Translations under genes and position numbers: made by a program
NCBI RefSeq assembly: GCF_000720475.1
Contig: NZ_JOAP01000005.1
Coordinates: 248,001-312,000, forward strand
Direction: 5' to 3'
DNA length: 64,000 nucleotides
Source of the DNA: Streptomyces aureocirculatus
GTDB taxonomy: Bacteria; Actinomycetota; Actinomycetes; Streptomycetales; Streptomycetaceae
Notes under the pieces: model-generated
What the model was told of the DNA's origin: nothing
Seen by the model: the letters and a program-made list of their open reading frames with translations, nothing else
The model's database searches: none
Shown: in pieces, positions 36,112 to 44,300 of the stretch
Position numbering within the stretch: position 1 is the first letter of the stretch
Layout: each line of letters opens with the position of its first letter

Positions 36112-37083
36112 ATGCCCTTCGCCCGCCTGGACGCAGCGACCACCCCGACCGCCCACCTCGGCCTCGGCCTCGCCGCGGTGGGCAGGCCCGGCTACATCAC
36201 CCTGGGCCGCGAGGAGGACCTACCTCCCGCACGCAGCGTCGAGGCCCTGCGCGAACGCACCCTGGAACTCCTCGACGCCGCGTACGCGCTCGGGGTGCGC
36301 TACATCGACGTGGCCCGCTCCTACGGCCGCTCGGAGGAGTTCCTCGCCGACTGGCTGCGGGTGCGGCCCGAGGCCCATGACGTCGTGGTGGGCAGTAAGT
36401 GGGGCTACACGTACACGGCCGACTGGCGCACCGACGCCGACGCGCACGAGGTCAAGGACCACAGCGTCGCCGCGTACGACCGCCAGCGCGCCGAGAGCGC
36501 GGAGCTGCTCGGCGACCGGCTCGACCTCTACCAGATCCACTCGGTGACCCCGCAGAGCCCGGCCCTCACCGACAAGGAGCTGCACGCCCGCCTCGCCGGT
36601 CTCGCGGACAGCGGTGTCACCGTCGGGCTCTCCGTGAGCGGGCCCGAGCAGGCCGCAGCGATCCGCGCCGCCCTCGATGTCACCGTCGGCGGCGAGTGCC
36701 TCTTCCGTACCGTCCAGGCCACCTACAACGCCCTGGAGACCTCGGCGGGGCCCGCCCTCGCGGAGGCGCACGACGCCGGGCTCACCGTCCTGGTCAAGGA
36801 GGGCATGGCCAACGGCCGCCTCGCGGGGCCGCAGGCGCCCGCCGCCCTGCGTGCCGCAGCCGAGGCCACCGGGCACGGCTGCGACGCGGTGGCGCTCGCC
36901 CTCGTCCTGCGGCAGCCGTGGGCGGGCGTCGTCCTCTCCGGGGCCGCCACCTCCGTACAGCTCGTGTCGAACCTGCACGCGACGGCGGTCGACCTGGACG
37001 AGGAGCACCTGGACCGGCTGACGGCCCTGGCGGAGGAGCCCGCGGCGTACTGGGCCACGCGGTCCGCCCTGCCCTGGCACTGA
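36112..37083 (+). CDS. aldo/keto reductase
   Basis: A 323-residue AKR barrel protein. Tetrad residues are D66 (RYIDVARSYG), Y71, K96 (VVVGSKWGYT) and H143 (YQIHSVTPQS). The NADPH-binding C-terminal region is weaker but includes VVLSGAATSVQLVSN. The substrate is unknown. GGAG lies 7 bases before the ATG. It follows argH but is separated from it by hairpins and a dispersed repeat, so it is probably transcribed on its own. Confidence 0.88.
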   Translation: MPFARLDAATTPTAHLGLGLAAVGRPGYITLGREEDLPPARSVEALRERTLELLDAAYALGVRYIDVARSYGRSEEFLADWLRVRPEAHDVVVGSKWGYTYTADWRTDADAHEVKDHSVAAYDRQRAESAELLGDRLDLYQIHSVTPQSPALTDKELHARLAGLADSGVTVGLSVSGPEQAAAIRAALDVTVGGECLFRTVQATYNALETSAGPALAEAHDAGLTVLVKEGMANGRLAGPQAPAALRAAAEATGHGCDAVALALVLRQPWAGVVLSGAATSVQLVSNLHATAVDLDEEHLDRLTALAEEPAAYWATRSALPWH

Positions 37084-37147
37084 TCACCGCACCCCGGCCC
37101 ACCCCGGCTCCACCCCACGGCACCTGCCAGCAGACTCCACCTGCGCG

Positions 37148-37165
37148 TGAGACAAAGATGTCTCA
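37148..37165. promoter_or_regulatory. TetR operator TGAGACA-N4-TGTCTCA
   Basis: A perfect 7-bp inverted repeat, with a further half-site TGTCTCA ending at 37185 on the start codon. TATGGT (37173-37178) is 6 bases before the ATG, a plausible -10 for a leaderless tetR-MFS transcript. Binding would therefore block transcription. Confidence 0.7.
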
Positions 37166-37184
37166 AATGGCCTATGGTTGTCTC

Positions 37185-37736
37185 ATGCCAGTCGATCGTG
37201 ACCAAGTGCTGCGCAGTGCCGCCGCGCAGCTCACCCGTAAGGGCTCCTCGACCATGGACGAGGTCGCCAGGGCCGCCGGCCTCAGCCGCGCCACGCTGCA
37301 CCGCCACTTCGCGGGGCGCGACGCGCTCATCCGCGCCCTCGAAGAGCTCGGCATCCAGGAGTGCGAGGCGGCCATGGACGCCGCCCGGCTCGACGAGGGC
37401 AGCGCGCAGGCCGCGCTGCGGCGCCTGATCAAGGAGATCGAGCCCGCCGCGGGCCTGCTCGCGTTCCTCGTCACGGAGAACCAGCTCTTCGAGGGCGACG
37501 CCCAGCACGAGGGCTGGTCCCGCCTCGACGACCGGATCGCGGCCCTGTTCCGGCGCGGACAGCAGAGCGGGGAGTTCCGCATCGACCTGAGCGCCGCATG
37601 GCTCACGGAGGCGCTGTACGGGCTCGTCGGCTCCGGCGCCTGGGCCGTGCTCGACGGCCGCGTGGCGGCCAAGGACATCTCATACATGATCGCCGAGCTG
37701 CTGATCGGCGGCGCACGACGGAGAGTGGAATCATGA
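37185..37736 (+). CDS. TetR-family transcriptional regulator
   Basis: A 183-residue repressor. The N-terminal HTH is at about residues 18-45 (STMDEVARAAGLSRATLHRH). The rest is a helical ligand-binding domain. It overlaps the MFS gene by ATGA and very probably represses both genes through the 37148-37165 palindrome. No ribosome binding site is seen before the ATG, in keeping with leaderless translation. Confidence 0.9.
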   Translation: MPVDRDQVLRSAAAQLTRKGSSTMDEVARAAGLSRATLHRHFAGRDALIRALEELGIQECEAAMDAARLDEGSAQAALRRLIKEIEPAAGLLAFLVTENQLFEGDAQHEGWSRLDDRIAALFRRGQQSGEFRIDLSAAWLTEALYGLVGSGAWAVLDGRVAAKDISYMIAELLIGGARRRVES

Positions 37737-39274
37737 CAGGCACCGAACAGCGCATACGGCCGTCGGAGGTGGCGCCGCACCCGGGCCGCTGGCTCGCCCT
37801 GGCCGTACTCGTGCTGGCCGTGCTGCTCGTCGCGGTGGACGCGACCGTCCTCGGTCTCGCGACGCCGTACATCAGTGAGGACCTGAAGCCGTCCGGCACC
37901 CAGTTGCTGTGGATCGGCGATGTCTACTCGTTCGTGATCGCGGGTCTGCTCGTCTCCATGGGCAGCCTGGGCGACCGCATCGGCCGCAAGAAGCTGCTGC
38001 TCACCGGCGCCGTCGCGTTCGGCGCGGTGTCCGTGCTCAACTCCTACGCCACCACGCCCGAGCTGATGATCCTGGCGCGTGCGCTGCTCGGTGTGGCGGG
38101 CGCGACCCTGATGCCGTCCACCCTCGCGCTGATCCGGAACATCTTCCACGACCCGCGTGAGCGCAGCATCGCCGTCGGCGTGTGGGGCGCGATGGCGTCG
38201 GCGGGCGCGGCGGTCGGCCCGGTCGTCGGCGGTTTCCTGCTCGAACACTTCTGGTGGGGCTCGGTCTTCCTGATCAACCTGCCCGTGATGGCGGTCCTCG
38301 TGGTCGTCGGCATCAAGTTCCTTCCCGAGTCGAAGAACCCGGCGCCGGGCCCCTGGGACCTGATCAGCGTGGTGCTCTCGCTCATCGGCATGATCGCCGT
38401 CGTGTACGCGATCAAGGAGGCGGCGGCGCACGGCCTGCGCTGGGACGTCCTTGCCTCCGGCGTCATCGGCGCGGCCGCCCTGACCTGGTTCGTACGCCGA
38501 CAGCTCACGCTGCCCGCGCCGCTCCTTGACATGCGGCTCTTCCGCAACCGCGGGTTCTCGGCGGCGGTCCTCGCCGATCTGCTGACCATCCTCGGCCTGT
38601 CCGGTCTTGTCTTCTTCCTCTCCCAGTTCCTCCAACTGGTGCAGGGCAGGCAGCCGTTCGAGGCCGGTCTCGCCGAACTGCCCGCGGCCGTGGGCGCCGT
38701 CACGGCGGGTCTGATGGCGGGTACGGTGGCGCGCCGGTACTCGGTGCGCGCGGTGGTCGCGGGCGGTCTCGCGGCGGTGGGCCTCGCGCTCGCCTCGCTG
38801 ACCGTGCTGAGCCAGCAGACGGGCTATCCGCTGCTCGGCGCCGCCCTCCTGGTCGTGGGCGTCGGCGCGGGCTTCTCCTTCACGGTGACCGCCGACGTGA
38901 TCCTGTCCAGCGTGCCGAAGGAACAGGCGGGCGCGGCGTCCGCCGTCTCGGAGACGGCGTACGAGCTCGGCGCGGCGCTCGGCATCGCCCTGCTCGGCTC
39001 CATCGTGACCGGTGTGTACCGCGACTTCACCACCCCCGCGGGCACCCCCGCCGAGGCGGCGTCGGCGGCCCACGACTCCCTGGGCGGCGCCGTCGAAGCG
39101 GGCGCGGGCCTCCCGGCCCACAAGGCCGAACCCCTGCTGGCCGCGGCCCAGGACGCCTTCGTGGACGGCCTCCGCCTGGCCGCGGGGGTAGGCGCCGCGG
39201 TCCTGCTGGCCACGGCAGCGGCAGCCTGGTTCCTCCTGAAGGGCCAAAAACTGGAAGAGGGCATCGAGCACTGA
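37733..39274 (+). CDS. MFS multidrug transporter, DHA2 (14-TM) family
   Basis: A 513-residue integral membrane protein. The motif-A loop SLGDRIGRKKLL, motif C (GVWGAMASAGAAVGPVVGG) and about 14 hydrophobic helices place it in the QacA/SmvA-like proton antiporters. It likely exports toxic cations or drugs. The TM1 acidic residue is present in LLVAVDATVLGLA. It is translationally coupled to the tetR gene. Confidence 0.9.
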   Translation: MTGTEQRIRPSEVAPHPGRWLALAVLVLAVLLVAVDATVLGLATPYISEDLKPSGTQLLWIGDVYSFVIAGLLVSMGSLGDRIGRKKLLLTGAVAFGAVSVLNSYATTPELMILARALLGVAGATLMPSTLALIRNIFHDPRERSIAVGVWGAMASAGAAVGPVVGGFLLEHFWWGSVFLINLPVMAVLVVVGIKFLPESKNPAPGPWDLISVVLSLIGMIAVVYAIKEAAAHGLRWDVLASGVIGAAALTWFVRRQLTLPAPLLDMRLFRNRGFSAAVLADLLTILGLSGLVFFLSQFLQLVQGRQPFEAGLAELPAAVGAVTAGLMAGTVARRYSVRAVVAGGLAAVGLALASLTVLSQQTGYPLLGAALLVVGVGAGFSFTVTADVILSSVPKEQAGAASAVSETAYELGAALGIALLGSIVTGVYRDFTTPAGTPAEAASAAHDSLGGAVEAGAGLPAHKAEPLLAAAQDAFVDGLRLAAGVGAAVLLATAAAAWFLLKGQKLEEGIEH

Positions 39275-39288
39275 CACTTACACAAAAC

Positions 39289-39331
39289 GCCCGCCCCGGC
39301 GCCGGGAGGAACCCCCGGCACCGGTGCGGGC
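39289..39331. terminator. terminator between MFS and acyltransferase genes
   Basis: An imperfect GC-rich hairpin lies in the convergent gap. On the minus strand it is followed by GTTTTGTGT, so it looks like a rho-independent terminator for the acyltransferase gene; it may also stop the MFS transcript. Confidence 0.55.
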
Positions 39332-39357
39332 ACGCCGTAAAAAACCCGGGCGGAAGC

Positions 39358-40029
39358 CTACGCGGCCTTGGCCTTGGTGGCGTACATGTCCACATACTCC
39401 TGCCCGGAGAGCAGCATGACCTCGGTCATCACCGAGTCGGTCACCGCCCGCAGCACATAGCGGTCGCGCCCCATCCCGTCGTACCGGGAGAACTCCATGG
39501 CCTCACCGAACCGCACGGTCACCTTGCCGGGCCGCGGCAACCCCTTGCCCCCCGGCTGCAACTTGTCCGTGCCGATCATCGCGAACGGCACCACCGGCGC
39601 ACCGGTCATCAGGGTCAGCCGGGCGATCCCCGTACGGCCGCGGTACAGCCGTCCGTCGGGGGAGCGGGTGCCCTCCGGATAGATGCCGAAGACCTTGCCG
39701 TCGTCGAGGATGCGGCGCCCGGTCATCAGGGCGGCCACCCCGCCGCGGCCCCCGTCGCGGTCCACGGGAATCATGCCGACGCCGGTGAAGAACCAGGCCA
39801 TGAGGCGGCCCTTGAGGCCCTTGCCGGTGACGTACTCGTCCTTGCCGATGAAGTAGACGGGCCGGTCGCACACGAGCGGCATGATCATCGAGTCGATGAA
39901 CGTCAGATGATTTCCGGCCAGAATGACGGGTCCATCACCGGGGATGTTCTCGGCGCCTTCTACCCGCGGGCGGAACATCAGGCGCAAGATCGGTCCAAGC
40001 ACTGCCTTGATGAGCGCTAGACGGGACAA
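39358..40029 (-). CDS. 1-acyl-sn-glycerol-3-phosphate acyltransferase family protein
   Basis: A 223-residue PlsC-type membrane acyltransferase that adds the second fatty acid to lysophosphatidic acid or a related lipid. The HX4D motif is NHLTFID (H41, D46) and the substrate motif is YPEGTRSPDG (E119-R122). I chose the TTG at 40029 because GGAGGA sits 5 bases upstream and the protein then begins MSRLALIKAVL. Longer frames upstream show no similarity. Confidence 0.88.
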   Translation of the reverse strand: MSRLALIKAVLGPILRLMFRPRVEGAENIPGDGPVILAGNHLTFIDSMIMPLVCDRPVYFIGKDEYVTGKGLKGRLMAWFFTGVGMIPVDRDGGRGGVAALMTGRRILDDGKVFGIYPEGTRSPDGRLYRGRTGIARLTLMTGAPVVPFAMIGTDKLQPGGKGLPRPGKVTVRFGEAMEFSRYDGMGRDRYVLRAVTDSVMTEVMLLSGQEYVDMYATKAKAA

Positions 40030-40514
40030 CAGGTCCTCCGGTGTCAACGGGTCGACGACGAGTCTGTGCAGGTGAGGACCATACTCGCGGGCCCCCGTCG
40101 ATTGCACATCGGGTTCATCCGACCGATACGCACAGTTGACCTGTTCTTGGCTGCTGTCGCCCCCGCGAGGACCCCACCGCGACGACGGTATCGCCGTGCG
40201 AACTGCGTGGCTTGTCCGAGTGGTGCTTCTCACTCCGGGTTCCGCTTACGGCTGGAAGTCCGCTGGCGCTCCCGAGCCGGGGCGTACGCGCCGTCCGCAC
40301 TTCCGCTCCGTTCACGAACCCCGCACCGGCACGAGTGCCCAGTGCCGCGAGGCGTACACCTGCCGCCCCGCCCCCGGGTGTGAGCGCGCTCGACACGCGG
40401 CGTCAGCCAGGCGTTCGACCCCCGGCCTCCCTTTCGTCACATGATCACACCTACGATCGTGCCGCTTTGTCAGGTGCAAGGCGGCACGCGGCAGTACACA
40501 GGGAGGAGCGCGCG
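40030..40514. other. 485-bp intergenic region, no gene seen
   Basis: Divergent spacer between the acyltransferase and GDPD genes. It contains TACGAT at 40452-40457, a possible -10 for the GDPD gene. I see no convincing coding frame, RNA gene or long hairpin; the frames that cross it look like shadows. Confidence 0.5.
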
Positions 40515-41690
40515 ATGGCGACGCAGGAATCGGGGCGACGGGAGACGGGTACGAGCCCGGGGCGGCGCGCGGTGCTGGGAGCCGCGGTGCTCGGGGCGGG
40601 CGCGGCGGCCATAGGGGCGCCGGGGGTGGCGAGAGCCGGTGAGCGGCACGGCCACGGGCACGGCGGCGGGTACCGGGACCTGCCCGTGCCGACCGTCGTC
40701 GCGCACCGCGGCGCGAGCGGCTACCGGCCCGAGCACACCCTCGGCTCGTACCAACTCGCCCTGGACATGGGCGCGCACGTCATCGAGCAGGACGTCGTGC
40801 CCACCAAGGACGGCCACCTCGTATGCCGTCACGAGAACGACATCACGGGTACGACGGACGTGGCCGCGCACCCCGAGTTCGCGGGGCGCAGGACGACCAA
40901 GTCCGTCGACGGCGTCAAGCTCACCGGCTGGTTCACCGAGGACTTCACGCTCGCCGAGCTCAAGACGCTGCGGGCCAAGGAGCGCATCCCCGGCACCCGG
41001 CAGCGCAACACCCTCTACGACGGGCGCTGGCAGGTGCCCACGCTCGAAGAGGTGTTCCGCTGGGCGGAGAAGGAGGGGCGCCGCCGCGGCAAGCGCGTCT
41101 GGCTGCACATCGAGACCAAGCACCCCACCTACTTCCGGGGGCTCGGCCTCGGCCTGGAGGAACGGCTCGCCAAGCTGCTCCGCCGTTACGACCGGCACCA
41201 CCGCAACTCCCCGAACTTCCTCCAGTCCTTCGAGCCGAGCAGCATCCAGCGCCTGCACAAGCTCGTCGGCGCGCCCGGCGTCGTCCTGCTGTCCTCGGCC
41301 TCCTCGCGCCCGTGGGACTTCGTGACGGCGGGCGACCCGCGCACCGTCGCCGACCTCGTCAAGCCCGAAGGGCTGCGCTGGCTGGCCTCGTACGCCAAGG
41401 GCATCGGCCCCACCCTCGACCTGATCATCCCCAAGGGCCCCGACGGCAGGCTCCAGGAGCCGACCACGCTTGTCCGCGACGCCCACGCCAAGGGCCTGCT
41501 CCTGCACCCCTACACGATGCGCAACGAGAACACCTTCCTGCCCGCCGACTTCAAGAAGGGCACGGACCCGAACGCGTACGGCGACGCCTTCGGCGCGCTC
41601 AAGGCGTACTTCGCCACCGGCATCGACGGGATCTTCTCCGACAACCCGGACACGGCACTGCTCGCCGCCGCGGACTTCACCGACGACTGA
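40515..41690 (+). CDS. Tat-exported glycerophosphodiester phosphodiesterase
   Basis: A 391-residue GDPD releasing glycerol-3-phosphate from deacylated phospholipids outside the cell. The N-terminus has a twin arginine (SPGRRAVLGAAVLGAGAAA) and cleavage near GVARAGE. The catalytic TIM barrel begins VVAHRGASGYRPEHTLGSYQ; metal ligands are visible in VIEQDVVPTKDGHLVCRHE; the end is GIDGIFSDNPDTA. It resembles GlpQ. GGGAGGAG precedes the ATG. Confidence 0.92.
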   Translation: MATQESGRRETGTSPGRRAVLGAAVLGAGAAAIGAPGVARAGERHGHGHGGGYRDLPVPTVVAHRGASGYRPEHTLGSYQLALDMGAHVIEQDVVPTKDGHLVCRHENDITGTTDVAAHPEFAGRRTTKSVDGVKLTGWFTEDFTLAELKTLRAKERIPGTRQRNTLYDGRWQVPTLEEVFRWAEKEGRRRGKRVWLHIETKHPTYFRGLGLGLEERLAKLLRRYDRHHRNSPNFLQSFEPSSIQRLHKLVGAPGVVLLSSASSRPWDFVTAGDPRTVADLVKPEGLRWLASYAKGIGPTLDLIIPKGPDGRLQEPTTLVRDAHAKGLLLHPYTMRNENTFLPADFKKGTDPNAYGDAFGALKAYFATGIDGIFSDNPDTALLAAADFTDD

Positions 41691-41747
41691 CCCACCGGCC
41701 GCTCCGGCACCCTGTCGTCAACTTGGGGGCGAGGAGACCCGGTTGGG

Positions 41748-42323
41748 GTGAGGCGCGGTCGTGACGGAAACCCGTACCGGAACGACCGCGTCCACGTCGG
41801 CATGACCCCTTCGCTCTCCTCCGGCCTCGTCACCGCCCTGCGTCCGCTGCTCGCGGCAGAGGTCTCGGCCGAGGCGCACGGCAGCGGCACCGAGCCCGGC
41901 GACATCGAGCAGGCGGTCTGGCTGCGCCTGCTCGAACACCTCGACACCGGTGAGCCGCCCGCCGACCCCCCGGCCTGGCTCCGCGCCGCCGTCCGTGACG
42001 AGGTGCGCCGCACCCGTTCCACCGCCCGCCGGGAGCGGGCCTACGTCACCGAGCCCGTCGACCCGTGCGGCGGCCCCGAACAGCGGGCGCTGCGGGCGGA
42101 CCGGCACCGCTCGCTGTACGCCGCGGTGCGCAGACTGCCCGGCCGCTGCCCGCGTCTCATGTTTGCGCTTCTGTCGCCCGAAGACCTCACCTACCGCGAA
42201 ATCGCAGGGGAGTTGGGAATGTCACAAGGATCTTTGGGACCGGAACGTTCCCGTTGCCTGGGATGCCTGCGCAGAATGCTCGCGCAAGAGGTTGCGACTC
42301 CTGACCCATGGGGAAAGGAGTGA
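41748..42323 (+). CDS. small RNA polymerase sigma factor-like protein
   Basis: A 191-residue protein resembling an ECF-type sigma factor. Region 2 is probably EQAVWLRLLEHLDTG through WLRAAVRDEVRRTR. Region 4 is clear in SPEDLTYREIAGELGMSQGS followed by CLGCLRRML. No anti-sigma gene is adjacent. The GTG at 41748 has GAGGAG 11 bases upstream; the ATG at 41802 (MTPSLSSGL) is an equally good start on conservation grounds. The next gene begins 40 bp later. Confidence 0.75.
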   Translation: MRRGRDGNPYRNDRVHVGMTPSLSSGLVTALRPLLAAEVSAEAHGSGTEPGDIEQAVWLRLLEHLDTGEPPADPPAWLRAAVRDEVRRTRSTARRERAYVTEPVDPCGGPEQRALRADRHRSLYAAVRRLPGRCPRLMFALLSPEDLTYREIAGELGMSQGSLGPERSRCLGCLRRMLAQEVATPDPWGKE

Positions 42324-42363
42324 GGGACAACCGGTGGAGCAGGTGAGCGGGAGGCATGCACAC

Positions 42364-42873
42364 ATGGGCATGAGCGTGACCATCTCGGAGGCGGCGGCCG
42401 ACGGCCGAACCGCCGAGCAGATCCTCAAACTGCAGTACCTCTGCTACCAGAGCGAGGCCGAGCTGTACGGCGACTACTCCATCGAGCCGCTGACGCAGAG
42501 CCTGGACTCCATCAAGGCCGAGCTCGAAGCGGGCAGCGTCCTGGTGGCGCGCCTGGGCGAGGAGGTGGTGGCCTCCGTTCGCGGCACGGTCGACGCGGCG
42601 GGCACCGCCCGCATCGGCAAGCTCATCGTGCACCCGCGGATGCAGCGGCACGGCCTGGGCGGCCGTCTGTTGCACGCCATTGAGCTGCGTCTCGGCGAGG
42701 GCGGCTCCGCCAAGCGCTTCGAGCTGTTCTCCGGCCACCGCAGCGAGAGCAATCTCCAGCTCTACCGCAAGCACGGCTACACCCCGGTGGACACCCGGCG
42801 CGTGGACGACCGGCTCACGGTGGTCACCCTCTCCAAGGACGTCGAAGCGGGCGCGTACGTGACCAGCGCCTAG
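42364..42873 (+). CDS. GNAT-family N-acetyltransferase
   Basis: A 169-residue GNAT protein. The acetyl-CoA loop is MQRHGLGGRLLHAIE, followed by LQLYRKHGYTPV. The target is unknown. The ATG at 42364 has GGGAGG 9 bases upstream; a GTG at 42334 would add 10 residues. It sits just downstream of the sigma factor gene and may be cotranscribed. Its stop shares CTAG with the convergent membrane protein gene. Confidence 0.85.
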   Translation: MGMSVTISEAAADGRTAEQILKLQYLCYQSEAELYGDYSIEPLTQSLDSIKAELEAGSVLVARLGEEVVASVRGTVDAAGTARIGKLIVHPRMQRHGLGGRLLHAIELRLGEGGSAKRFELFSGHRSESNLQLYRKHGYTPVDTRRVDDRLTVVTLSKDVEAGAYVTSA

Positions 42874-43304
42874 GCGCTCGCCCCGTGCTGGCTGCGCGGC
42901 CTGCGCAGCCAGAACACGGCGGTCACCGGCAGCAGCACGGGGATGAACAGATAGCCCATCCCGAAGTCCGACCAGACCGTGGCATCGGGGAACGCGGAGG
43001 GCTCCGCGAGGGTCCAGGTCCCGACGGCGAGCACTCCGGCCAGCTCGGCGGCGCAGCACACAAGGGCCGCCCTGCGGGCCCGCTCCCCGCCGCGCACCAG
43101 CGAGTACGTGATGAAGCCGTAGACGACACCGGCGATCGCGGACAGCGTGTACGCGAGCGGGGCCTTGTGGAAGTCCGTGGAGATCTGCACCGCCGAGCGC
43201 GACACGGCGCCGACGACCATCACCCCGTACAGCCACACAAGGAGGATGCCGGGACCACTGATCAGCTTCTGCCTGGTGCGGGGGCCTTCGTCCGTCACCG
43301 TCAC
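42870..43304 (-). CDS. four-TM membrane protein
   Basis: A 144-residue protein with hydrophobic segments at about 18-38, 50-68, 80-100 and 115-133, separated by short loops. No family is recognised with certainty. The GTG start directly follows the stop of the upstream membrane gene, so the two are probably cotranscribed and may form a complex. Confidence 0.75.
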   Translation of the reverse strand: MTVTDEGPRTRQKLISGPGILLVWLYGVMVVGAVSRSAVQISTDFHKAPLAYTLSAIAGVVYGFITYSLVRGGERARRAALVCCAAELAGVLAVGTWTLAEPSAFPDATVWSDFGMGYLFIPVLLPVTAVFWLRRPRSQHGASA

Positions 43305-43305
43305 C

Positions 43306-43665
43306 TCAGCCTCCCCAGATGTCGTAGAGCCGTACTTCGAGTACGGCCAGGACCACGCCGCCCGCGGCGACGGTCAGCGAGCCCCAGCGGGTGCGCTCGG
43401 CGAGCGACATGAAGCCGGCCCCCGGCACGCACGCGAACGAGCCGATCAGATACGCCACGAAGATCGTCGTGCCCTGCGCGGGGTCCTCGCCCCGCGCCAA
43501 CTGGACGATGCCGACGATCAACTGGACCAGGGCGAGCAGGGTGACCACACCCATGCCGATGAAGTGCCAGTCCTTCGTCGGCTGGTCGCGGTACGCGGCG
43601 AATCCGCACCAGGCCGCGAGCGCGAGTGCGGCCACGGAGGTCGCAATGGTCAGGGCAACGAGCAT
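43306..43665 (-). CDS. four-TM membrane protein
   Basis: A 119-residue protein with four hydrophobic segments (LVALTIATSVAALALAAWCG, then FIGMGVVTLLALVQLIVGIV and two more). Function is unknown. It is the first gene of a two-gene unit with the 42870-43304 product. Confidence 0.72.
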   Translation of the reverse strand: MLVALTIATSVAALALAAWCGFAAYRDQPTKDWHFIGMGVVTLLALVQLIVGIVQLARGEDPAQGTTIFVAYLIGSFACVPGAGFMSLAERTRWGSLTVAAGGVVLAVLEVRLYDIWGG

Positions 43666-43928
43666 GCCGAGACCCTATTACGGCCCAAAAGGCCCGGCGT
43701 GCCCGGCCCCGGGGGCCCGCGCCCGTGGGTCTCACGGCCGACCGCGCCGCCGGGACGAACACCGTGGTGTTGACCACACGCATACCGCGTCCGAGCTGTC
43801 GGCCGTTGTCGACTTTCAGAGCCTGCCAGCCGTATCCGCGCAGGCCACAGCGGGTGACATGGAGATGTTCACCGGCGCCAGGGACCCGCGCCGCAGCGAG
43901 CGTGCCGTCTCTCCTGACGGTCAAAGCT

Positions 43929-43987
43929 TGTCCGCTATACGGACAGCAGTGGTGGGACGCGACCTCACGCGTGTTTTACTGGTCCGC
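43929..43987 (+). promoter_or_regulatory. met operon promoter region with palindrome TGTCCG-CTATA-CGGACA
   Basis: A perfect 6-bp inverted repeat with 5-base spacer (43929-43945) lies upstream of TTTACT (43975-43980), which is 7 bases before the ATG of the Cys-rich leader peptide. The palindrome could be an operator or include part of the promoter. The remainder of 43666-43928 holds no gene that I can support. Confidence 0.5.
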
Positions 43988-44074
43988 ATGACCACGACGA
44001 GCAGCCGCACCCTTGCGACCGAGGCGATCACGACGCCCGGTGCTCGTTGTATGTGTCGAATGTGCGCCTTCTGA
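43988..44074 (+). CDS. leaderless Cys-rich leader peptide (attenuator) of the met transporter operon
   Basis: A 28-residue ORF ending GARCMCRMCAF, with three cysteines and two internal methionines in its last eight residues. A -10-like TTTACT lies 7 bases before the ATG and there is no ribosome binding site, so translation is probably leaderless. Cys-rich leaderless uORFs are known cysteine-responsive attenuators in actinobacteria. This one is 226 bp upstream of metN, so stalling at Cys or Met codons could control the sulfur amino acid transporter operon. Confidence 0.65.
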   Translation: MTTTSSRTLATEAITTPGARCMCRMCAF

Positions 44075-44300
44075 GGGCCCCCGCACCACCGAGAGCCTCG
44101 CGCCCCGAAGCGAAGCCGCTGTGCCCCGCCACTACGCCACGTACGCCACAGGAGTCACGTACGCACCGTAGGAAGCGAGCCTGCCCCGCGCACACGTCCT
44201 CCGGTTCCTCCCGATATCGCGAGAACCGTGCCGCGTTCCGAACGAATGCCCCGTGCCCCGGCGACACCCCGCCGTGCACTCGACAGTGACGGAAACCCCA

